Shown piece by piece: positions 1 through 12,300 of a DNA stretch of 64,000 nt. The stretch comes from Ascidia mentula (taxonomy: Eukaryota > Chordata > Ascidiacea > Phlebobranchia > Ascidiidae): NCBI GenBank assembly GCA_947561715.1, contig OX387199.1, positions 7,135,001 to 7,199,000 on the forward strand. The letters run 5' to 3'. Each line of letters starts with the position of its first letter. The first letter of the stretch is position 1. The position numbers and the translations under genes were made by a program. The notes beneath the pieces were generated by a model. It saw only the letters and a program-made list of their open reading frames with translations. It did not search any database and was not told where the DNA came from.

Positions 1-1208
1 ATAAAATAACTCCCCATTGATATGAAAGCTACCGGTGTTTGTCATTTCGTCACACCAACCCTGATTTAAACCACACTAATAGTTCGCTTCAACTTTGCAG
101 CTTGAATAAGAATAGCCACAAAGCGATTTCAATGCTTTTGATACCAGAAACCGAACTCAAACATTTTGAACGTGGTTCATGATTCATGTCCGCGGACAAA
201 TTGGTAATGTGTAAATTTGAAGCAAAGATTTCGGGCCACTAAACTTCTTCTCGGGCAATATTGTGTCAGAATGCGTCTTATCAAGCCTCTAATACCTGGT
301 TAAAATGGCGTAACAAACAGACCAAAAACATATGTTCAGTGGTGTATATAAATGGCGTTTCACAGCAAACTCTATATCAGTAGTCTGGGTTTTGTTACAC
401 TGCAAATTAGCACAGTTCCAACTGTATATTTTTCCGTGTTTCACTCATCTTATAAAGACAAACCTAACAACATCTTGAACATCTTGCTTAAAAAAAAAAA
501 TTAATCAGAATTCCCACGAGCAAAACGATTACAAATGAAAAAAATGTATCTGTTAAGATATTCATTCGTGTCAATCGACTAATAGTCATGTAATGCGTCT
601 TTAACATCAAGTCGTTCGAAGGTCTTTATATTTAGTGACCTTGAAATCCGCAGAGGTCATGCTCATGAACTCATATTTGATTGCGAGATTATCTCTCCGC
701 GCCACAATCGACAGTTTCCTGTGCATTATGGGCCGTCATTGCAATTGTGATCGAACAATAGGCAGCTCAAAGCAAAATTAGTTCACTGATTTATTGGAGG
801 TCGCGCGATGCATCACAATCCCAATTATGCCGTAACAAATGCAGGCTGATCCACAATACACATAAGTAGCAGTTGGTCTTGGTGTTTTTCAAAATCCGTG
901 AATAATTTTGTTGAACATAAAACAACACTTTTTTCTGAATTTTAGATCCGTAACTTAATGTCAGTATAACAGTGGTTACTAAAACACTTAAAAGATTCTA
1001 ACTTGCAAAGTACTTGTTATCGTTCTATATTGGGATGATTTATTGATTAATCTTATCAGTATCAGATAGTAGACATAAAATATTATTTGCCCTCCATTTA
1101 TCCGATAATTAGTTGGCGCGTCGCTTGCGAAAATTCAAAACAACGCACCTGGGCGTTAGGTTACATTGATTGACAACCACTGATATAACACCATGAAAAC
1201 ATTATTAG
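1..1208. other. Upstream intron or 5' flank of cdh23, no exon seen
   Basis: No exon could be supported here. The first visible cdh23 exon begins at 1,209 with an incoming split codon (one base upstream), so at least one 5' exon carrying the start codon and signal peptide must exist upstream. I looked for an ATG followed by a hydrophobic stretch and a GT donor in matching phase and found none. The stretch is AT-rich with short homopolymer runs. Confidence 0.5.
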
Positions 1209-4200
1209 GTGCACAACCAAAGTCAGCGCTCTCAGTGAATGACGTCATTGAACTCACTGCTTATGACGAAGACAATGACCCCTTGATCTTCGGCGTCCGA
1301 GGCGACATCGGAAGAAAATACTTCACTGTTGACGCGAATTCGGGAACAGTTAAATTGAAGAAATCTTTTGATCGCGAAGTAACTTTGCAAATTGAAATCG
1401 AATACCTCTGTTGCTGAAATTTATTGCATCCCTTTATTATTTATATGAGAAGCTGTGACTGAAATTTTGTTTATTTTCTGTTTAGGTAGATTATGAATAC
1501 ACGGCAAAATTCACAGTTTCCGATGGTATAAACACGGTGAGTAATATTGAGTGACACTATATATGACGTAATATTTTGTGACGTCATGGTGGTGTCGTAT
1601 AGGTGGAGGAAGAAGCCACAATACGTGTGATCGACGTCAACGACAATGCTCCGATGTTTGACTTCAATCGATACGAGGTCGGAATTTCCGAAGCCACCCC
1701 AGTGGGATCCGAGGTTCTCCGAATCTCAGCATCGGATCCCGATCAGGGATACGGGGGATTGGTTCGGTACAGCCTTGCCCAAACCCAAGTAAGGATGTTG
1801 TTTTCTTTATCACGTGGATTATGAATGTCTGGCCATGAAATCATGACGTCATCATTAAAAAAATTGTTGCGATTTGCTAAAAAGGTTGTTTTTATCGCTT
1901 TGAGCTTTAAACGTATAATTGAACGAGCATGGCGTCATTAAACTATGGCATAACGTGACCTCAATAAATTTCCTCATGGAAATTGGCGCTTTAACCTTAA
2001 TGTCGTTTATTGCGGTAAATATACGTCGCAGTCTGCTATTAATTTCTCGCCAATAAAGATTCATGTCTCGTCATGATCGACATTTTTGTTTTTTGATCTA
2101 ACAGAGTGTCGGCGACGCGATGCCGTTCGAATTACGTCGGGATAACGGTGAATTGATCCTGCGCGCGAGCCTCGATTACGAGAAGACGAACGCTTATCGA
2201 TTATTGGTGATTGCAACGGACGGCGACAACAACAAGTAAGAAACCCCTATGCTCTGTATTCTTCAAACTGCTGCTTGATGACCCAGTCAGCTGTGGAACC
2301 ACGTGAGCTGCTCGCGAGCGAAAATAACCCAAGTCCTGTCTTTTGGTTGTGATTCACCTGATAGAATGTGAAACACAGTCATTGGCGTTTACTTTTATGT
2401 CACCTTATGAGCTGTACAAGTGAAAAAAGCGACCTTGAAATGTCTTACTTTTAACGGTTAGTACAAATAAACACACATTGCTCATATACATGGCCCGCGC
2501 TTCTTGGTTCATGAATAATACATTGATAATGTACCCGACAGACAAATCGCCATCACGCGGGTGTATATTTGTACATGTTTCGTTCCACGACGCTTGCTTT
2601 CATTACAATCAAACAAAGGTCATGCGATCCTGATTTGTAAAAACAAGTCGGATTCAGGCTCGTTCAACGCTAATAAGAACCCTGGCCTGCATATTAAACT
2701 ATACAGGGAAGTAGGAAAAGTGAGTCGATTAAAGCTAAAAAAATTAAGTTCATTGATTTTTCTCGAGCTTCGCTTGTCGCTCTGAGCCAAATACTAAAAG
2801 CAAAGACAGCTTTGGAGCGTGCTTGTTATGTGCAAAATCGAATTTAATCCTAATGTACAGGGTGCTGCTCAGCAAATGGAGGTTGGCATTAGCTCGCATG
2901 AATTAGTGCGAAGGAAAGTGGTCACAAGAGCCATATATATTGAAAATACTCCATTTTGGTAAAGAGACCTGGAAATATTTGATTTGTAATATTTTTGCAA
3001 CAAGTAGCTTCGCGATATTCCTGGGCGGTAAATTGCAAAGACAAAATGAAGCAAAATTGGTCACTGTTTGAACTTAGAGAAAAGGCTTAAATAAAACATT
3101 TTTTTAAGGGTTTCGATAACTGTTTTAAATTTTATGCAAGATTTTTGCATACAGTTTTGACTTTGTTGAGATATGGTGTGCCGATTAAGATGTGAATTCG
3201 GTGGTTCCCTGGTCGGGCGTGGCACACCTTCCCACCAATTCGAAATCCACCATTTTATTATTTACCTACATAAGAGCAAAAAGCCGACATAATATCCTAA
3301 TGACGTGACATAAAACGGAATATCAGCCGTAACATTTTTGTAATACCACGTCTCGCCATACGCGGAGACGCTTTTATGACGCATCGAAAGACGCTTTATT
3401 GCGCAACAGACATCGTAAATCGCCCCTCATTCTGTGTAATTAGATGTGTCGAGTTATTTGCGTTTCATTAAACCTTTTGTAGCTGCAAGTTTTGTTGTTT
3501 TTGCGATCGTTCGCCGACATTGTTACGTCATGGTGGAACAGCGTGGCAGCGCTGCTAGTCACGTGACCCTATAATCGTGTGAAAATTTTAAACCACACAG
3601 AAATTGCTTGTTACCTCCATTTCGAAAGGCTTTGTGACGTCACGGTTCATATCTCCGCCGCTGGTGACGTCATTGGGGACAACGGCCTCCGCCTTTTCCT
3701 TCAGTTTGTCTTTTACCTTCTTGTGAATCAGTTTCAAGCAACGATCTGTAGCGGATTTTCTGCTACTCGCCTGCACGGTTACGTCATAAAGGTATGGTCG
3801 TGACGTCACACGGTGAGAAACTATGCGAACAAAAATTACCTGACTTGTTCTTCCGGATTGTAGTTCCGGTGTTAAAGGTCGATTTTGGAAGTTTTCGTTG
3901 TTTATCTGATTTAAATAAAACATTCCAATAGTTTAGCATTTATACCACATAGACCTGTACCCGTATCCGGTCATCTGATATAAACCAGCTAAAAGTACGA
4001 CGTGGAAGCGTATTTCATGGACTAGCAGTTCGGCTAACGCTTTGTGACACCACGGGACCTTTGACAATCAAACCTATTGATGTTTAACCAGAAAAACTGA
4101 TTTCACGCCCTGTCGCTACCGATTAACAATTTCGTCACCCACTGACAAGTATACTCACATTGCCATCTTGCGGTAGCGGATTTTTTGAAGCCTTTCGCCG

Positions 4201-7200
4201 CAGGATGTCGCTCAACACCTTCTTTAGCATGCGACTTTCGTCCTCTGAGATTTCTCTGCTGAAATTACTGGTAGCTGAAGACGATCTCGAATGTTTCTGG
4301 CGCGTCGAAGGGCGCTCTGCTTCGACAGTTATGACGTCACAATTGGCGCTATTTCCTACAGCTACTGTTTGCGGGCGTTTGTGGAAATCTGGAAACTTTG
4401 CTTTAGAAAAGGATTGGACGCATCAGGAAACTTTTGTTACCTCGTGTTTGAATGCTGGTGACGACGTCAGCGATTCGTTCGCGCAGTAATGCAACACACA
4501 GACGCTCAGCCTTCGTCAACCTTCGCTTTTTGCTGCGTACCGGTGGTTTCGGGTCTTTAAAGACGATCTCTTCTAGGGGCAGCGATTTTTCTGTCAAGCA
4601 AACTTAGTTTTCACTCAATTGTTGCATACGTCATGGTGACTCGGTGTTCATGTAATTTGACAATTTTTCGCCCTGTGTCTATACTGCCATGACAACATTA
4701 CGCAAAAGTCAATAATTCATTTGCGAAAGAGGTCTAAATTACAGCATTCCCTATGGTTTATTTTATACGTAGCACCTTGTTCCTTTTCTTCTGTTTTTGT
4801 TGTTTCAATTTTAGGTGCACGTGGTCTCATTAACCTGAAGTAAACAGGGTGGTTGGCAACTATTTCCTCCACTTTGTAAAAACTGTTGACGGATTGGGTT
4901 GAAGTGTCGTCCAAGTCTGCAATATATACCGAATATGATCGAACATTTCAAATCAGCAAATTTCACCACTGTCGCAAAATGCACAAGACAATGAAACAGC
5001 TTGAATTGAAAAATTTGCACAAAAACATCTCCAGACTCTATAAGTTGGAATCAACAAATTGGGCCGGGTACTGGGAACATTCGAACGGTTTCACCAAATC
5101 GACCCCGCACTAGAAAAAAGGGATCAGCAGTTTACCAACTGAGAAATGTTTTTTGTCCTCGAATCTGACTCACATTTTCTACAACAACGCCAAAACTTAC
5201 CATCTTCTGAGCCCGAATCGTCAAAACTAGAATAACGAACACGAAGTGATTCATGACGGTCCATATTTTGTAATAACTTAATTACATAAATTCCTATTTA
5301 AACAAAATTACTCCAAACATGCATCCTAGATATCACACTCAGGCAATTGAAGGCAAGTCATATCTCTTTCTGTTACATCATAAGATGTACTATGACGACA
5401 CAGACGCCAAGTTTGTAAATGCATAAGGGCCTTGAAACTTGCACTGACAGACAGCATCAGGTTTAACAACGATCACAGTCCTACAAACTGTGTTTGTATG
5501 GCAACTGCGTCCTTACTACATATTTTTATTTATATCACAGCTGTATGTGTGGTGATTACCGTGTTTTCTATCTTACAGTCCGTTGTCTTCGACCGCTACG
5601 GTTATGATAAACGTTGAGGATGTTCAAGATAGCGAGCCGGTGTTCCAGAATCTTCCGTACGACAGGAGAATAGATGAAGACGTGTCTGTGGTATGCGCGT
5701 GTTTTTGCTTACATTTCTCACTTTTTGTGTTGTAAAGTTAAGTTTAAACGCAAAGTACAGTTTATTTTAAAGTGATCTTGGTCTGAAGTTGCATTGACAT
5801 GACAATTTTCTTCGTGTTATCTTGCAATGCTGGGTGGAAATATTTTGTGTGCATTGTATGCAAAATGCAATCCTTGCGTCTGTCACCGTTCAGGGTGCTA
5901 CAGTGGTGCGAATTTTGGCGCAAGATGGCGATAGAGGGACCCCTAACGACGTCGTATATTCCCTGATATCCGGTAATGAGGCTGGAACGTTCATGTTGGA
6001 AAGCGGCAACCTCAGAGTTGCGTCACCAATCGATCGTGACGTAACCGGCTTTTCGGGGATGTTTTCACTAACTGTACGTGCAACCGAAATTGGTACCAAA
6101 GGATCTCAAGGCGGTGCCTTTCGCGAAGTCAGCTTTGACGTCATAGTGGATGACGTCAATGACGAGAGGGCGGAGTTTGATCGAAATTCATACCGCCTTG
6201 CTGTGTCAGAAAACTTCCCCATTGGGACGGCGCTTCCTTTAGACATTCGTGTTACAGGTAAGTTATGAAGTAAGAAATTGTGGTTAAAACTCTTCATGAC
6301 GTCACAACCACGTAAAGATTTTTAAATTTCTCGTTGTTTCTCTGTAGATAAAGATCAGGGAGCGAATGGCGATGTCACAATGTCAGTGAGTTGGAGGGTT
6401 AGTGACGTAATAACGGTCAGTCCAGTGACCTTCCGCCACCAATCTGACGTCACTTTGGTTTTAAAGAGGCCTTTGGACTACGAAAGTGCAAGAAGACTCC
6501 AGTTTAGGGTGAGAACTGTATGTGCCATGTAAGGGTGTACGAAACATTTGTTTAACCACACTGGAATTCAAACCCGCAAAACCCTGGGGGAATCCGATCA
6601 GGTTTTCTTTTCGGTTTGTGGTTTACAAAACATTAGACTAATCCAAGGCTTCTCAGCTGTGTGTTGCAAAAAAATGTAAAATCCTAATAACGCATGACAA
6701 ATTATATAGAAGCTCTTGTACTAAGGCAATGGGTAAATATATACAAGCACCTGGTCTTATTAGACTTTATGAGTAGCTCTAATGACATTGGCAACTGCAC
6801 ATGTTTTTTCCAGGTATTTGCCAATGAGAGCAACAATCCTAAGCTGTTTACTTCTTGTGACGTCATGATTGAGGTCATCAACGAAAATGACAACGCCCCG
6901 CAATTCGAACAACGTCACTATGTCGTCAACGTATCAGAAAATTGTATGTAGTGCATAGTTTTCTTCCAATAACTGTCTGTCCGTACAAGAAGTAATTCTT
7001 GACCTTTTTATATGTCGGCACATAACCATCGTATAGTTAGGTATTGATGTAACCAACCCCAAACGTTCAGCATGCATGCACGAACCCTTTAGAACAGATC
7101 TCGCACCACCGCTTGGGAAGCATTGCGAAAGACGAGAAAAAATGCAGATTATTTGTAAACTATGTTGCAAATTACCCTTCTAACGAGCGATGAGAATCAA

Positions 7201-9312
7201 AAAAATACCTTTGTCACTCAATTTTATTCAACATGTGTCATCTGGTCTCATTTCTGTGTTTTCCGCAGTTCCTCTTGACCAAACGTTGGTTCGGCTCACA
7301 GCTACCGACGCCGATTCGGGAAGGTACGGAAGGGTTTCGTACTCGGTCGACTCGAGCCGGGGTGAAATTAACATTGACAGGAAGAGCGGTAATGTAAAGT
7401 TACTTGCTGCGTTGGATTACGAGACGGAGAAACGGAAACAGTAAGTCATGCTAAAAACAATTTTTTTTGTATACATAGGGTTTAAACATGGAAAAAATAT
7501 CACTAAAGGTCTCTTACTATTAAAATCAGTACAGAAGAAGATTCCATTACATTCTAGAAACCCGTAAAATGTGTATATTGGGACTATTACATTTGTGCTG
7601 CCTCATTTTTAACACCCCATACACGTTATCTATCAATCTCACATGTTACCTTTAATTTCAGGTTCATTATCACTGCTAGAGATTCTGGACCGTACCAGCA
7701 GAGTGCGCAAACAATCTTGACCATCAACGTAGAAGACGTAAACGACAACTATCCTCAGTTTGGCTCGAACTTACCGACTCCAACTGTAGTGGAAAATCGT
7801 CGGATTGGAAATATCGCGACAATTAGGGTGAGACCTGCAGTGTGTTTTATTCAGCTTGTAAAGAGCAATGATATGATATTTATAGACATTTTAGTTTAAT
7901 GTGACTTCCTGCAGGCGAATGATGCTGATTCTTACCCTAACAACGTCCTGACTTACTCCATTATGGAAGGAGATTTCAGTGCTCATTTCGAAATTGAAAC
8001 CACCAAGGAAAACGTTGGGGTCCTAAACCTAGTCGGTGAGAAGACATTTGTTGTTTCTTTATACTAAATGCGCACTTTGGTAAAGTTCTTAGTCAAATTA
8101 CAATGCTGTCACAGATTCATTTGAACGTTTCGATTGTACAATTGCTTGTACAATCTTTATTCAGAGCGTAAAAAATTAACAAATCTTTTGATGATGCAGA
8201 GCCCTTGGATTTCGAGGCAGTGACTGACGGAAGAGTCGAACTCACACTCTCTGCAACAGACTTCGGGTTTTTGCGCTCCACGGCGCCACTAGTGGTCATC
8301 GTGCAGGACGAAAATGACCACAGACCAGCATTTCTGCTATTCGGAAATTTCACCGGAACAGAGGTGACCGACTGTACTGTTACATACAACTGTGAGGTTC
8401 GACCACCAATATATAATAATAATTTTTATTTGGTTTCAAAAAAGGCAGCGTTAGTTTATCCTGCAAGATATTGAAATCCCTCAAAACGGCGCTCATTAAA
8501 TGAATTAAACTTGTAGTTGCACTAACAGGTGTATCAAAACAATACTGTTTGTGGCAACATTTCGTTATTTAATTTGATAACGTTGCTTTTATTTGCGGTG
8601 GTAACGTAACAACGCGAATGACGTCACAATCGTGGGTGGTAAAACTCGAACGACACGCGAAGATCGAATCCGCTTATGAATAATAAATTACAGAACGTCG
8701 GCGGTGGTATTCTGATCGGATCAGTGCAAGCCGAAGATCGGGACTCAAAAAATAACGGGCTAGTCAGCTATTACGTCACCAGGGGTCACGAGGAGTTCGG
8801 TAAGATCTAAACCACTATGGTGTTGGTATAGATACTAAAGAACCACCTCACAGCAAGGTCGGCATTTTCGATCCTCGTATAAGTCTGTGTAACATGGAAA
8901 TATATGCGAACGTTAACGTTTCGGTGTTAACACAACAAACACCTGTTGTTTTTGATTATCGATTAAAATTAAAATACTATACTAAACATAAATTATATTA
9001 TGCCAATAACATTCGCACAGATTTCCATGTTTAACTGACATATATGTTGATCGGAAATGCCGATCATGCTGTGAGGTGGTTCTTTAGCATCTACTATTGT
9101 TTTTTTGTAGTATTTAAGTTTACGTACAGTTTGTACTAATACTTCCAGTGAGCCGTTTTCATTTTTTATCTCAACACTCAGACAAAGTTTTTCGCTTGAA
9201 CGAGAAAACTGGAGAAGTCACCACAAAACCAGGGACGTCACCGGACTACGAAACTCAATCCCTGTATGACATCACAATCACAGCGGAAGATGGCGGCAAT
9301 CCACCTTTATCG
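1209..9312 (+). CDS. cdh23 exons 1-14: EC1 to most of EC7
   Basis: Exons: 1209-1378, 1486-1536, 1603-1788, 2105-2235, 5579-5690, 5894-6257, 6348-6508, 6814-6943, 7269-7440, 7662-7827, 7915-8035, 8200-8396, 8694-8799, 9182-9312. All junction phases agree. EC1 ends in DVNDNAPMF, EC2 in DVQDSEPVF, EC3 in DVNDERAEF, EC4 in NENDNAPQF, EC5 in DVNDNYPQF and EC6 in DENDHRPAF. The odd DVQD variant closing EC2 is also present in vertebrate CDH23, which supports one-to-one matching of the N-terminal repeats. EC7 begins in an unusual cysteine-bearing segment (TDCTVTYNC) before the ENVGGG calcium motif. Intron 4 (2,236-5,578) contains an antisense gene and intron 13 contains an inverted-repeat element. 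Confidence 0.88.
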
Positions 9313-12300
9313 GTAAGTGCGGAGTTTACTATATTGGTTGTTATACGTCACTGAATTCTTACGTCACAGTCGAGTGTGGATCTATCTATCGCGATCACTG
9401 ACGTCAACGACAACAGTCCAGTATTTGATAAGAACAGTCCGAAAGAGGTAACTGTACTCGAGAACAACCCACTCAGTGACGTCACAATACATGCCAGTGA
9501 CGTGGACGGCGGTAACAATGGTGTCGTGAGATACGCTATTGTGCAAGGTTGGTGGACATTAATGCAATGACAAGATTAGGGTTAGAGGCAAATACGCTTG
9601 AATGTTACTAGGCAACAACGCCGGCCTCTTTGTCATCGATGACGTAACTGGTGACATCACGTCGACGGTGGCGTTGGACTTCGAAGCAGTTGGACCAACA
9701 CTGGAGCTGGTGATACAGGCCGAAGATCAAAGCTCGGAAAATCGTCTTTCTTCAACAGCTACGGTTTGTTAACATTACTTGTGTGACTTGGTTGTTTAAA
9801 CAGATGCATGCCGTATGTTCTTTATGTAACATATTACTATTTTCCCATGTTGGTTGCTATGATACGAAATAACATGTCATAAACCCCCGCTCAATGATTC
9901 AGCACGAAGGATATCCCAGTAAAATTAATGATAAACATTTTTCTTGAAAATATAGTCTAACACGGTTCATATAACAGCTTACAGTGAGAGTGACGGATGT
10001 CAATGACAACTCACCACAATTCGTACGCGGAGTTGAAAACGAGTTCAGGGTACTGGAAAATATTGCTGGGCCGGCTGTGGGAAAATTCACAGCCACGGAT
10101 GCAGATAGCGGCGAAAACGGAAGAATCAATTATTACATTGTGTATGGGAACGAAGCGGGTATGTTAACACAAAAATATGAAATTTTTTTAATTTTTAAAT
10201 GTTCAATTTAGTGGTATATGACTTTGCTGAGATAAAATAAATCTCAGGAGTGCAAGTTTTTTATGTTCAGGGACATTATGGAGCTAATTCCTTTGGTTTA
10301 AATTGTTTTCCACAAAAAAAATGAAGACAAAAAAATGATTGACTGCATTTTCAGGTCGATTCGCTATCTCGCCACTAGATGGTGAGCTCCGCGTCGTCCA
10401 TGGGACGGAGTTGGATAGAGAGGAACAGTCGGCATACAACTTAACGATACTTGCGGTGGATTCAGGAACGATACCACGAAACAGCACGGTTAGGATTTTT
10501 TTATCCGTTTGACAAAAACCTTGCCGTATTTTGGCACAAAGTGGACTTTTAGTTCAAACTTCATCATCATTTGAATGGTTGCGGTTGAATTGCTAACCGT
10601 CTGGTTTGTCCATGATGAGTCTTATTGTAAATTCAATTATAAAATCCTACTTGTTTATTACAGCTCAAGATAGACATCTTGGTCGACGACGTCAATGACA
10701 ACAGCCCGGTTTTTGTGGATCTTCCAAAGCGCGTGAATCTGAGTGAAAATACAGTCATCGGTTCTTTGGCTTTCCACTTGGTGGCGCAAGATGCAGATTC
10801 GGATGATTTCGGAAGAATTGAATATTCCATAGAAAGTGAGCACGATGCATTCGTCGTAAACCAGAAGGTTTGTAATAGGATCATTGTGACGTCACTATAC
10901 TTAGGTCACCATTGTGACGCATTTAATTCCGCTTTTCTGCAGAGCGGAAAAGTTTTTCTGGCAAAGCCGCTAGACCGAGAAGAAACACGTGATTACAATT
11001 TGCACGTGACCGCTCGAGACAATCCCCAGAATCCTCGAAACTCGCGAAGCGTGACGAAAACCGTTGTGGTAATTTACGGAACGCAAAGAATTCTGGCATG
11101 TTTTTTAATGTTGTTGGTTACAGATTTTAGTTGATGACGTCAACGACGAGAAACCGGTATTTGTGCGGAAAACCCCATATGTTGCGACAATATCAGAAAA
11201 CTCACCACCAGGGACGCAATTGAGATTCACAGTAAGCTTATGCCGATAAGTAACGTTATACGTAAATCGTGCCGATTGAAAGTTGTATGGGAAAAATCTT
11301 TAACACCCAAGGCAATTTTTAGGGCTATCCCCTTTTGGCCATTGACGGCGACGAGGGGTCAAACGCAGAAGTGAGATATGAACTAATCCACGATCCGACT
11401 TCATTCTTCGCAATCGACGGAACGCCCGGACAAATCCACACAACCAGAAACATTGGTTGGTTTAATATCGTAACCGTAACTACTTGCAATTAAAGATCCT
11501 TTTTAACAGATCGAGAAGCACTACGCAATGACGTTATCAAATTGACAGTTCGAGCTTCTGACGTAGGCGACCAATATACTGACACCACGGTCATTGTGAC
11601 GATTGATGACGTCAATGATAACGCACCTCGCTTTGCAAAGCGCAGGATTCGGACGAGAGTCTTGGAAAGTGTGCAGCCGGGTCACGTGGCTGCACGCATG
11701 ACTGCTTCCGACCCCGATAAAGGAAGTAACGGCGAAATATCTTATCGCATACAAAGTGGTGCTTTCGACAAGTTTGCAATTAACCCCAAAACAGGTAAAA
11801 TGTGCATCAATATTTAATAAAATTTTCTTAAAACCACCATCATGAATTTGCCTTGCCTAAAAATATCAATATGATTTAGGAACAATATTCTTGGCCTCCG
11901 GACAGTCACTGGACCGAGAAATTACGTCACAATACACATTATCCATCGTGACCACCGACCAAGCCCCCATCAACCCGCTATCTGGGACGGCTGTCGTCAT
12001 AATCATCATTGATGACGTGAATGATAGCAGACCGAGATTTCTCACAAACTTTCAAAGGATTTCGGTACGATTTTATGACGTTTGATACAAAATTCCACTA
12101 AGATTCTCCATAGTTATAATGCTGTTAGCAAAACTTGCTCATATATTCACCCAGATTGATGAAAACTCAGCTGTTGGCTCAAAAATAACCCAACTGGTTG
12201 CCATTGACAACGACCTCGAACCGCGCCTTCAGTTCTCCATGACAACTACCACGATATACGACGCACAGGGGCGTCCTCTAGCTGTGGAAGCGCCCGTCGA

